Shown here: piece after piece, positions 1-8,626 of the stretch
Layout of the letters: each line of letters starts with the position of its first letter
How positions within the stretch are numbered: position 1 is the stretch's first letter
DNA from: Thiogranum sp963752745
Lineage (GTDB): Bacteria; Pseudomonadota; Gammaproteobacteria; DSM-19610
Direction: 5' to 3'
Length of the DNA stretch: 64,000 bases
Assembly: GCA_963752745.1 (NCBI GenBank)
Contig: CAVWAK010000029.1
Span: 62,001 to 126,000, forward strand
Position numbers and translations under genes: made by a program
The notes under the pieces: generated by a model
Databases searched by the model: none
The model's input: the letters and a program-made list of their open reading frames with translations, nothing else
What the model was told of the DNA's origin: nothing

Positions 1-1215
1 GACACCGACTTCCTGCTGCAGGGCAAACACCGCTCAACCAGCTGCAGCGTCTGTCATGACAGTGATGAACCCTACCGAAACGCGCCATCGGACTGCAAAT
101 CCTGCCATGGAAAACAGGACCCGCATAAAGGCAAGCTTGGTGAGACCTGTGCTGGTTGTCACACCCCGAAATCATGGGGCCAGGTCAAGTTTGACCATGA
201 TAAAACTGATTTCCGCCTGCAGGGCAAGCACACGGATACAGCCTGTGATGCCTGTCACATCAATGAACGTTATGCCAGGACACCTGTTGCCTGTAATAGC
301 TGTCATGCGCTTGATGACGTTCATAACGGCGCCAACGGTCAGAAATGCTCTGACTGCCACAATCAAAGCGACTGGTCGAAATCCAGGTTCGACCACGCCA
401 GGGAAACCAAATTCCCGCTAAAGGGCCTGCACAAAGACATCAACTGCAAGGCGTGCCATACGAAATCGGTGAAGGAGGCACTCCCTCACAAGGATTGCAT
501 TTCCTGCCATAAAAATGATGACCGGCACCATGGCCGCTACGGCAAAACGTGCCAGAGTTGCCACACGGAAGCGGGATGGGCTCGCAGCAGCTTCAACCAC
601 GACATCAAAACCGACTTTGCACTGAAGGGCGGACATCAGGAGCTGACCTGTTCAGCATGCCATAGCGGCAACCTGTCCAGTGAAAAACTGTCTGGTAACT
701 GCATCGACTGTCACCGCAACGATGATGTACACAAGGGTCAGGAAGGCAAGCAGTGCGCGCGTTGCCACAATGCCGCTGGATGGGGCGAGAACATCATATT
801 CGATCACGATGTGACGCACTTCCCCCTGCTCGGTCTCCACGCCACAGCCCCCTGCGAGGAATGCCATGTCTCTGCCGCATTCCAGGACACACCCAGGGAT
901 TGCATCAGCTGCCATCGTAATGACGACACTCACAAAGCGATGCTCGGGGAAGCCTGCCACCAGTGCCACAACCCGAACAGCTGGGCGATCTGGGATTTCG
1001 ACCACACTGAGCAGACCCGTTTTGCGCTCGACGGCAGCCACGAGAATTTGCGCTGCATTCAGTGCCACAACAAGCCGTCGCCTGCGAATCTGAATCTATC
1101 CACACAATGCAACGCCTGCCACCGGCAGGACGATGTCCATAAAGGCCAGTTCGGCTCCAACTGCAGCCGTTGTCATAACAACGAGGATTTCCGGGATGTA
1201 CAAATCAACTACTAG
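1..1215 (+). CDS. Multiheme c-type cytochrome, 5' partial
   Basis: The frame is open from the first base of the window and ends at TAG 1213-1215, so the N-terminus lies upstream. The 404 visible residues carry 18 CXXCH heme-attachment motifs (for example CSVCH, CKSCH, CAGCH, CHQCH, CSRCH), about one per 22 residues, in recurring blocks of roughly 50 residues of the type CxxCH...DDxHKGxxGxxCxxCH...FDHD..T.F.L.G.H. Proteins of this type are exported by Sec, receive hemes in the periplasm and pass electrons along a heme chain. The next gene downstream is a second heme-rich protein on the same strand, followed by a small secreted protein and an outer-membrane barrel, which suggests one transcription unit for electron transfer across the outer membrane. 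The electron partner is not visible. Heme binding is certain from sequence; the physiological role is inference. Confidence 0.9.
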   Translation, partial: DTDFLLQGKHRSTSCSVCHDSDEPYRNAPSDCKSCHGKQDPHKGKLGETCAGCHTPKSWGQVKFDHDKTDFRLQGKHTDTACDACHINERYARTPVACNSCHALDDVHNGANGQKCSDCHNQSDWSKSRFDHARETKFPLKGLHKDINCKACHTKSVKEALPHKDCISCHKNDDRHHGRYGKTCQSCHTEAGWARSSFNHDIKTDFALKGGHQELTCSACHSGNLSSEKLSGNCIDCHRNDDVHKGQEGKQCARCHNAAGWGENIIFDHDVTHFPLLGLHATAPCEECHVSAAFQDTPRDCISCHRNDDTHKAMLGEACHQCHNPNSWAIWDFDHTEQTRFALDGSHENLRCIQCHNKPSPANLNLSTQCNACHRQDDVHKGQFGSNCSRCHNNEDFRDVQINY

Positions 1216-1218
1216 CAC

Positions 1219-3110
1219 CTGGATCAAAAACACGCGATCGGCCGGAGCAGTGCCACAGGCCTGATGCTACTGCTGCTGGCTCGCTATTACTGACGGGTGT
1301 TGCGCAAGCGGCCGGGAAAGGCGGATTTGACCACTTTTCGACCGGTTTCCCGCTGGATGGCGGACACGAAAATGCGGACTGCGACAGCTGCCATGCGCGC
1401 GGTGTATTCAAAGGCACGCCGCGCCGTTGCGCAGCCTGCCATGCAACAACATCGCGCCTGGGTGGTGAACGTCTGCCACCTGGCCATATCGCGACCAACA
1501 GTGTCTGCGAGGATTGCCATTCAACGTTCTCCTGGACGCAAATCGCCCGTTTTGATCACAACTCGGTAGTGGGCACCTGCTCCTCATGCCATAACGGGAA
1601 TACCGCCACCGGAAAATCATCAAGCCACATTCGCAGCGGCAACAATTGCGAGGACTGTCACTCTACAAGCAGCTGGCAAGGTGCGCGCTTTGATCATGGC
1701 CAGGTCAGCGGTAACTGTTTCAGCTGCCATAACGGTAGCACCGCCGCAGGAAAATCGACACGACACATTCAGACTGCAAATCTTTGCGAAGACTGTCATC
1801 GTACCAGCGGCTGGGCACCGGTGACCCGCGTTGACCATGCGCTGGTAATGGGTAGCTGCTCGTCCTGCCATAACGGTACAACTGCGGCCGGCAAGACACC
1901 CAACCACATCAACTCCGGTAACACCTGTGACGATTGTCACAACACCAACAGCTGGTCAGGTGCGGTCTTCGACCACAACAGCGTCACCGGCAGTTGCGCC
2001 AGTTGTCACAACGGCAGCACAGCCACCGGCAAACACCCGACCCATATCCAGACCAACACCCTGTGTGAAGACTGTCACCGTACCACTGGCTGGATACCGG
2101 TGACCCGTGTCGATCATGCTGCCGTTCTTGGCTCCTGCTTTACCTGCCACAATGGAACAACCGCGACCGGCAAGACACCGAACCATCTTACTTCCGGTAA
2201 TACCTGCGACGATTGTCACAATACCAACAGCTGGTCAGGTGCGGTCTTCGACCACAACAGCGTCACCGGCAGTTGCGCCAGTTGTCACAACGGCAGCACA
2301 GCCACCGGCAAACACCCGACCCATATCCAGACCAACACCCTGTGTGAAGACTGTCACCGTAGTACCGGCTGGATACCGGTCATACGTGTCGATCATGCCG
2401 ATGTCATTGGTACCTGCTTTACCTGCCACAATGGAACAACCGCGACCGGCAAAACACCGAACCATATTACCTCCGGTAACACTTGTGACGATTGCCACAC
2501 AACCAATGGCTGGACACCTGCCGTGTTCGATCACAACAGCGTATCACCCGGCAGCTGCTCCAGCTGCCATAATGGCTCGACCGCTACCGGGAAGCCCGTC
2601 AATCATATCCAGACCAGTGCGCAGTGCGATACCTGTCACTCGACGCGTGCATGGTTGCCGGCAACCTTCGACCATAACAGCGTGACCGGTTCATGTTCGA
2701 GCTGCCACAACGGCACCCAGGCGACCGGGAAACCGGGCAATCATTTCGTCACCAGCCTGCAGTGCGATACCTGCCATGACACCAACCGCTGGACACCGGA
2801 CACCTTCCGGCATACCTCCGGAGCCTACCCGGGCGACCACCGTGGCAACCTCGCCTGCACAGCGTGCCACCAGGGTAATTCCCAGACGGTCACCTGGACC
2901 GCACCGCAGTACCAGCCAGATTGCGCAGGCTGTCATGCCGGTGATTTCAAGCCCGGACCGCATAAAAAGCACGAAAACCCGGATGCCACTTATACCGTAG
3001 GCGACCTGCGCGACTGCACGGGCAGCTGTCATATCTATACAAACAGCACGATGACAACCATCAAGGACGCCAGAAGTGGTGAACACAGCGTCAATTCCGG
3101 CGACTTCTGA
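1219..3110 (+). CDS. Multiheme c-type cytochrome with ~47-residue repeats, frame break in signal peptide
   Basis: From about 1293 to 3110 one frame encodes 23 CXXCH motifs and one CX3CH motif (CTGSCH, near 3021). The motifs alternate as CxxCHNG.TATGK..HI and CEDCHxTxxW...FDHN, giving a repeat of about 47 residues that is duplicated almost exactly at DNA level (1944-2082 and 2223-2361). The mature start probably follows an AQA cleavage site near 1302-1310, but the hydrophobic signal segment changes frame near 1281-1286: one frame reads MLLLLA from 1264 and stops, the other reads LLLTGVAQA. This is a one-base loss or two-base gain, so the true start codon is uncertain. The last 60 residues carry no further regular repeat. 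Placed directly after another multiheme gene. Known members of this architecture serve in periplasmic or cell-surface electron transfer; the specific role is inferred. Confidence 0.85.
1944..2361 (+). repeat. Direct repeat pair within cytochrome gene
   Basis: Positions 1944-2082 and 2223-2361 are identical over 139 bases at an offset of 279 bases (93 codons). Each copy covers heme motifs CASCH and CEDCH. The identity at silent sites shows a recent internal duplication or gene conversion. Confidence 0.85.
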
Positions 3111-3120
3111 CAGGGACCTT

Positions 3121-3579
3121 ATGAAACACCTGATACCAACAACTGCAACACGCCTGCCGCTCAAGGCAGTTATTGTCGTCGTGTGCCTGGCAGCAGGCTG
3201 GCTGATACAGGCAGAACCCGCCAGGGACAAAATCATTGCCAGCGCCCTGCTTAGAGTTGAGGGGGACAATACCCTCCTCGATGTCCACCTGACGTTTCCG
3301 TTCCGCTACCTGTCTCATTTCCCGCAGGAGACCGGGGAGGAATTACGCATCCGGATACAGCCCGTGCGCGTGCCCAGCTCCGATCTCAACGCCGTTTTCC
3401 TGCGCGAAGGTACCGTGCCTCCCGATGCTGACATCGCGGCAATCGACGAAGTGATTTATGAAGGCGACAGCGCCAGCGGTCCCTGGCTAACCATACGTTT
3501 TACGCGACCGGTTCGCTATCAAGTCATACCTGGCGGTGATTACCGCAGTGTGACGATCGCGATACTGGAACTTAAATAG
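3121..3579 (+). CDS. Small secreted protein of the cytochrome/porin operon
   Basis: A 152-residue protein starting at ATG 3121, chosen because it gives a good signal peptide (MKHLIPTTATRLPLK followed by a hydrophobic stretch ending near WLIQAEP) and follows the cytochrome stop by 10 bases. The mature part, from about residue 30, resembles the N-terminal domain of the next gene: both read F.x.P.xY..H.PxxxGxEL.I...PV, a divergent central loop, then L.xRFxRxVxYxIxPGxDxR. This suggests a paralogous beta-rich domain, perhaps for binding a shared periplasmic partner. I do not recognise a named family. It lies 15 bases before the beta-barrel gene, so the two are probably cotranscribed. Function unknown; export is well supported. 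Confidence 0.75.
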   Translation: MKHLIPTTATRLPLKAVIVVVCLAAGWLIQAEPARDKIIASALLRVEGDNTLLDVHLTFPFRYLSHFPQETGEELRIRIQPVRVPSSDLNAVFLREGTVPPDADIAAIDEVIYEGDSASGPWLTIRFTRPVRYQVIPGGDYRSVTIAILELK

Positions 3580-3594
3580 GGCCGCCCATCGAAA

Positions 3595-6078
3595 ATGAAT
3601 TTCCGTATCAACATCTATACATCCCTCAGGGCAAGACAATTTGTAACTCTACTGTGCCTTCTCCTGCTAACCACTATGGCTCATGCCGCAGGCGTTATCG
3701 ACACTGTAGACATCGATGACCGCGATAATCCCGCGACTATTCGCATCAACTTCACGGTCCCGCTGCAATACATAAACCATGCACCTGAACGGCAAGGCGA
3801 TGAACTGAACATCCAGTTTCGGCCGGTGAGTAACAATCTTTTCTCACTGGAATCGTCAGCCAGTGATCAACAAACCGTGACGGCGGCCAGCAGTCGCTAT
3901 GTACCGCTTATCGATGCTCGCTACCAGAGTATTGGCGTGGAGCGTGGTGTGCTGACGCTGCGTTTTTCCCGCCAGGTCGACTATGAAATTTATCCCGGCG
4001 CGGACCGGCGGCATATCCTGGTCAAGGTTGTCACCGCAAACAATCCGCTGGAAGACAAGGAGAGCCTGTTCACCGCCCCACCAAAATCAAAGGCACCGGA
4101 GAAAACCGGGAAGAAGAAAAAGCCGGCCTACAACCTGACACAGCACTATGTCATCAGCCTGGAATCTTTCCTCGAAGGCAAGGACATGCCAGCTCTTAAC
4201 GACATCCCGAATCGAGAAAAATACATTCTCTATACTACAAAGTTTCCGATTGACGGGCGTATATGGAACCGCTTGCGTATCGGTTTTTTCTCGACCCGAA
4301 AGGAGGCGGAGCAGGTAAAAGCGCTTATCGCCTCGCAATATCCCGGCGCCTGGGTAGCTTATGCCAGTGCAGAAGAGATCAACGCGGCGCTGGAACAGAG
4401 CGATATTCTTGCCACGCCGGTCACCTCTCCCCCGCGCAGACCGGCACCCGGCCTGCCGCGGGCAGACGAAGACAAGATCTACAAGCTGATGGAGGAAGCA
4501 CGTACCGCTATTGCGACAAATGAAAACAGCCGCGCCATTCGTCTGTATACCAAGGTACTGCAGTACCCGGACAACCCTTACAGCCAGGATGCACTGGAGT
4601 TTCTCGGCCTGGCTCGCGAACGCAACCAGCAGTACGCGCACGCTATTAACGAATACAAGCGTTACCTTGAGCTTTATCCCGAGGGTGAGGGCGCCGACAG
4701 CGTCAGTCAACGGCTGGCGGGGCTGACCACCGCCTCACGCAAACCCCGTCAACTGTCGACCTCCAGGGCAGCAACTTCTGACGCGAAGCCATGGGAGTTC
4801 TACGGCGGGTTTTCACAGTATTACCGGCGCGATGAAATCCGGACTGAGGTCGGTGGCAGCAATGTCACCCGGTCTGCCCTGTCTAATGATCTTGACCTGA
4901 CTGCGCGCAAGCGCTCGGATAACTACGATCTGCAGTCACGCTTTACGGGCTCGTACCTGTACGACTTTCTCGGTGACGGAACCGGAAGCAGCAGTAGCAT
5001 TAGCAGCCTGTATTTCGACGCAAACCAGAAGCAGTACGGCTTGTCAGCGCGCCTTGGCAGGCAATCGCGTAATACCGGTGGTGTGCTGGGACGTTTTGAC
5101 GGACTGCTGACCGGTTACCAGGCAACCGACTGGATGACCGTCAACCTGGTCGCCGGCTTCCCGGTTTTTTCCACCCGCGATGCAGTCAAGACCGATCGTT
5201 ACCTGTATGGCCTGAGTGCTGACCTGGGCACGTTTGCGAACGCCTGGGACTTCAACGCTTTCATTATTGAACAACAGAACGATGGCATACTGGATCGGCG
5301 GGCAATTGGTGGCGAAGCACGTTACTTCGACCCCGTGCGTTCCCTGCTGGCCTTCGTAGACTACGATATTTCCTACGACTCATTAAATACCATGGTGTTG
5401 CTTGGTACCTGGACGCTACCGGACCGTACCACTATTAATGCCTCGATTGATTACCGCAACAGTCCTGTTCTGACTACCACCAATGCACTGCAGGGTCAGA
5501 CCCTGCCTGATATTGACGAGCTGCTGAATTCATTGAGCGAAGACGAGATCCGGCAACTCGCTGAAGACCGCACGGCGGACGTGACGACCTTTACGCTGGG
5601 TGCTTCTCATCCATTTACAGACCGGTTCCAGATGAGTGGCGACGTTACGACTTCCCAACTATCGGGAACAAACGCTTCCGGCGGCGTCGAGGAAATACCA
5701 GGCACTGGCAACGAGTACTTCTACAATCTGCAATTTATCGGCAGCAACCTGATTAAAACCGGCGATATCAGCGTTCTGGGACTGCGCTACTCCGACACCA
5801 GCACCAGTAACATCAGCTCCGTCAACATGGATATCCGCTACCCGGTCATGACAGTGTGGCGGATAAATCCCAGAATGAGGGTCGACTACCGGGATAACAG
5901 CAACAACGACTCCACCCAATGGATTGCGGCACCCTCGCTGCGCGTGGATTACCGCTGGCGGAAGCGCTACCGGTTCGAGCTTGAAGGCGGGGGTGAATGG
6001 TCAACCCAGGAACTGGTCACCGATACCCAGGATACCTCCTCCTACTTCGTGTCTATAGGCTATCGGGCAGATTTCTGA
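3595..6078 (+). CDS. Outer-membrane beta-barrel with SPOR and TPR regions
   Basis: The 827-residue product has a signal peptide cleaved near AHA-AG (residue about 32), a domain (about 33-150) paralogous to the preceding small protein, a SPOR-like segment (about 180-265, with the pattern RIGFFSTRKEAEQVKALI), a TPR-like helical region (about 295-375, SRAIRLYTKVLQYPDNPYSQ), and then about 440 residues of alternating polar/apolar strands ending in ...SIGYRADF. A terminal Phe and long strands rich in Tyr, Arg and Asp are the usual signs of a BamA-inserted outer-membrane barrel. As the last gene after two multiheme cytochromes, it is a good candidate for the porin of a porin-cytochrome conduit. It is not obviously MtrB: the N-terminal CXXC of MtrB is not seen, and the SPOR/TPR part is unusual. 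Alternative: a cell-envelope or exopolysaccharide-type porin. Confidence 0.78.
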   Translation: MNFRINIYTSLRARQFVTLLCLLLLTTMAHAAGVIDTVDIDDRDNPATIRINFTVPLQYINHAPERQGDELNIQFRPVSNNLFSLESSASDQQTVTAASSRYVPLIDARYQSIGVERGVLTLRFSRQVDYEIYPGADRRHILVKVVTANNPLEDKESLFTAPPKSKAPEKTGKKKKPAYNLTQHYVISLESFLEGKDMPALNDIPNREKYILYTTKFPIDGRIWNRLRIGFFSTRKEAEQVKALIASQYPGAWVAYASAEEINAALEQSDILATPVTSPPRRPAPGLPRADEDKIYKLMEEARTAIATNENSRAIRLYTKVLQYPDNPYSQDALEFLGLARERNQQYAHAINEYKRYLELYPEGEGADSVSQRLAGLTTASRKPRQLSTSRAATSDAKPWEFYGGFSQYYRRDEIRTEVGGSNVTRSALSNDLDLTARKRSDNYDLQSRFTGSYLYDFLGDGTGSSSSISSLYFDANQKQYGLSARLGRQSRNTGGVLGRFDGLLTGYQATDWMTVNLVAGFPVFSTRDAVKTDRYLYGLSADLGTFANAWDFNAFIIEQQNDGILDRRAIGGEARYFDPVRSLLAFVDYDISYDSLNTMVLLGTWTLPDRTTINASIDYRNSPVLTTTNALQGQTLPDIDELLNSLSEDEIRQLAEDRTADVTTFTLGASHPFTDRFQMSGDVTTSQLSGTNASGGVEEIPGTGNEYFYNLQFIGSNLIKTGDISVLGLRYSDTSTSNISSVNMDIRYPVMTVWRINPRMRVDYRDNSNNDSTQWIAAPSLRVDYRWRKRYRFELEGGGEWSTQELVTDTQDTSSYFVSIGYRADF

Positions 6079-6135
6079 TGCCTGATTGCGTCATTCTCTT
6101 GACACCGGCATGGTTGGGATGATATTCCCAATACT

Positions 6136-6960
6136 ATGCCGAAAGATATTCAACAGACGCTGTCGCGCTCGGTCCTCGCCATACTCAAACCGCTGGTGAG
6201 AATTCTGCTGCGTAACGGCATTGCCTACGGCAGCTTCGCCGAGCTTGCCAAAAAAGTCTATGTAGATGTGGCGTTTGAGGATTTCGCACCTGACGGCAAG
6301 AAGCAGTCAATCAGTCATGTATCCGCCATGACCGGGCTGACCCGCAAGGAAGCAAAACGCTTGCACGAACTCGAGCAAACAGATCAGAAAGACAGCGAGC
6401 AACGTTACAACCGGGCCATACGGGTTATCTCCGGCTGGCTCAACGATGCTGAATTTCTCAACAAGCGCGGCAAACCCGCAACGTTGCCCCTGGAAGGCGA
6501 GCAAGCCTCCTTTGCCGCACTGGTGAAAAAATTCAGTGGCGACATCACGCCCAGGGCGATGCTTGCCGTACTCGACGCCGCACGCTCTGTCGAAACTACA
6601 GACAACAAGGTACGCCTGGTTGCGCACGCCTACATACCGGGTAATGACCCGGTCGACAAGATCACCATCCTGGGTACGGATACCGCTGAGCTCATCGCGA
6701 CTATTGACCACAACCTGGTCAGACCTGACAACGAGCTGCGCTTCCAGCGCAAGGTATCCAACAGGTATGTGCGTGTTGATGCTATCCCCCGGTTTCAGGC
6801 GCTTGCGGCAAAACGCTCGCAGGCACTGCTGGAAAAATTCGATGCCTTGCTGGCTGAATACGAAATCGATCCCGACGATCCGGATGCGGATGAAAGTCGG
6901 TACGTCAGCATTGGTATCTACTACTACGAAAGTTCATCCGAGAATGAGGAGCAGTCATGA
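6136..6960 (+). CDS. DUF6502 family protein
   Basis: A 274-residue cytoplasmic protein with no signal peptide or membrane segment. The N-terminus (QTLSRSVLAILKPLVRILLR, then GIAYGSFAELAKKVYVDVA) matches my knowledge of the DUF6502 family, whose N-terminal part looks like a helix-turn-helix region (FAELAKKVYVDVAFEDF then VSAMTGLTRKEAKRL). The stop codon overlaps the start of the next gene in ATGA (6957-6960), so the two are translationally coupled; DUF6502 and DUF5666 genes are frequently paired. A DNA-binding or regulatory role is plausible but unproven. Confidence 0.8.
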   Translation: MPKDIQQTLSRSVLAILKPLVRILLRNGIAYGSFAELAKKVYVDVAFEDFAPDGKKQSISHVSAMTGLTRKEAKRLHELEQTDQKDSEQRYNRAIRVISGWLNDAEFLNKRGKPATLPLEGEQASFAALVKKFSGDITPRAMLAVLDAARSVETTDNKVRLVAHAYIPGNDPVDKITILGTDTAELIATIDHNLVRPDNELRFQRKVSNRYVRVDAIPRFQALAAKRSQALLEKFDALLAEYEIDPDDPDADESRYVSIGIYYYESSSENEEQS

Positions 6961-8438
6961 ACAGGGTCTGCAGATATTTGACAGTCAGCCTGGCGGCAGC
7001 CGCACTTGTAGCACTCAGTGGCTGTGGCGGAGGCGGCGGTGGTGACTCGATTGCCGGCATCGGCGGCACGGGGAAAACCATCAGTGGGGGCATTACCGGA
7101 TTCGGCAGTATCTATGTCAATGGTGTGGAACACTTCCTCGATTCGGCAAGCATCGAAGTCGACGACAGTATTGCGTCAGAAAATGATTTGCGTATCGGCA
7201 TGGTGGTAACGCTTGATAGTGAGGTCAGCGGCGTTATCGGTACGGCAAGCGCTGTCACCTATGACCATGCGGTTGAAGGACCTGTTTCTGCCATTATGAC
7301 CGGCGCCGACGGCCTGACCAGGACATTCAGCGTACTGGGCGTTGGTGTATCGATAGACGCTACCGGCACTGTCTTCGACGATAGCACACCGGGATTTTCC
7401 TTTGACTCGATCGCGAACAACGACGTCGTTTCCATCAGCGGTTTCTTCGACGGCAACGGCGTTCTAAATGCCAGTTATATCGACATTAAAGGGATCTACC
7501 CCGGTTTTTCGCAGGTAGAAGTCAAGGGTATCGTGTCGAATGCGGGCGGCGGTGCAGGCCTGGGTGATAACTTTACGGTGAACGGTATCATTGTCACCAT
7601 TCTTGCCGGTGCCGACCTCTCGGATATCCCTGGCATGCTGGTAACCAACGGTATGTTTGTCGAGGTAAAGGGTAACCTCATTTCTGCTTCGCAGATAGAC
7701 GCGAGCGTTATCGAACTCGAAAGCGAGGATATTGGTGAGGACGGTGACGAGATAAGTCTTGAAGGCCTGGTGTCAGGATTCAGCGGCAACCTGAGCAGCT
7801 TCCTTGTTGCCGGCCAGCCAGTTGATGCTTCCTCCGCCAGCTTCGAACCATCCAGCCTGCAGCTCGAAAACGGCCTTAAAGTGGAGGTCGAGGGACGCAT
7901 TTCAGGTTCAACACTGATCGCTGATGAAGTTGAAGCGCGCAGCGGCGAGATAAAGGTGCACGCAACAGTCAACAGCATAGCCGTGACCAATGCCTCGAAC
8001 AATGAGGGCTCCATAACCCTTAACCTGGCCGGCAATACCCTGGTTGTCATGACCGACAGCCAGACGACATTTGAGGATGAAACGGGTGTCGATACCAGCC
8101 CGCCGTTGAAGCTGAACGAAATCAACAGCGGCGATTTCCTCGAACTCAGTGGTTTCCTGAACGGCGCCACGGTAAGCGGGTCGGAAATTCACCGTAAGTT
8201 ACCGGACGATGTAATTCTTCAGGGTCCAGTCGACAGCGTGGTGAGCGGAAGCTCGATAACTGTGCTCGGCGTTAGCTTTTCGACCGATGGCGGCACACAG
8301 TTCGAGGGCAGCGATGATAATCCCTTGCCCGGTGGTTCTGCCACGTTCTATTCAGTCGACAGGACCGGTGACCGGATAAAGATAAAAGACGACCAGCCTG
8401 GTGATGGCATTGCCGATGAAGTCGACCTCGAAGACTAG
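6957..8438 (+). CDS. DUF5666 domain lipoprotein
   Basis: The 493-residue product begins with a lipoprotein signal (hydrophobic stretch then LSGC, Cys near residue 23) followed by a poly-glycine linker. The mature protein is acidic and made of about five to six repeats of a small beta domain, each with phrases such as GxITGFGSIYVNGV, VEVKGxxS, VEVEGRISGSTLIADEVE and ILQGPVDSVVSGSSITVLGV. This repeat is typical of DUF5666 proteins. No catalytic motif is visible. It is probably anchored to a membrane on the periplasmic or outer face and is coupled to the upstream DUF6502 gene by a 4-base overlap. Function unknown. Confidence 0.82.
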   Translation: MNRVCRYLTVSLAAAALVALSGCGGGGGGDSIAGIGGTGKTISGGITGFGSIYVNGVEHFLDSASIEVDDSIASENDLRIGMVVTLDSEVSGVIGTASAVTYDHAVEGPVSAIMTGADGLTRTFSVLGVGVSIDATGTVFDDSTPGFSFDSIANNDVVSISGFFDGNGVLNASYIDIKGIYPGFSQVEVKGIVSNAGGGAGLGDNFTVNGIIVTILAGADLSDIPGMLVTNGMFVEVKGNLISASQIDASVIELESEDIGEDGDEISLEGLVSGFSGNLSSFLVAGQPVDASSASFEPSSLQLENGLKVEVEGRISGSTLIADEVEARSGEIKVHATVNSIAVTNASNNEGSITLNLAGNTLVVMTDSQTTFEDETGVDTSPPLKLNEINSGDFLELSGFLNGATVSGSEIHRKLPDDVILQGPVDSVVSGSSITVLGVSFSTDGGTQFEGSDDNPLPGGSATFYSVDRTGDRIKIKDDQPGDGIADEVDLED

Positions 8439-8626
8439 GCTTGCTGAAATACGGAATAGAATGACCCCCTAACGTATCTAGACCAAAGTACAGTTACAGC
8501 ATTCATCGGATGAAGACGGTCAGCCATACTGACCTGAAAAGACAAATCCGGGGTGTACGCACCATATTGCTGTAGACCGAGGATGCTTTTCCAGCTGGGT
8601 AAAGCCCGAATTTGGTGGATGGGGAC

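Noticed and set aside
1..3110. Several long frames antisense to, or shifted from, the cytochrome genes
   Set aside because: They arise from the repetitive CXXCH codons, carry no family pattern and overlap certain genes fully.
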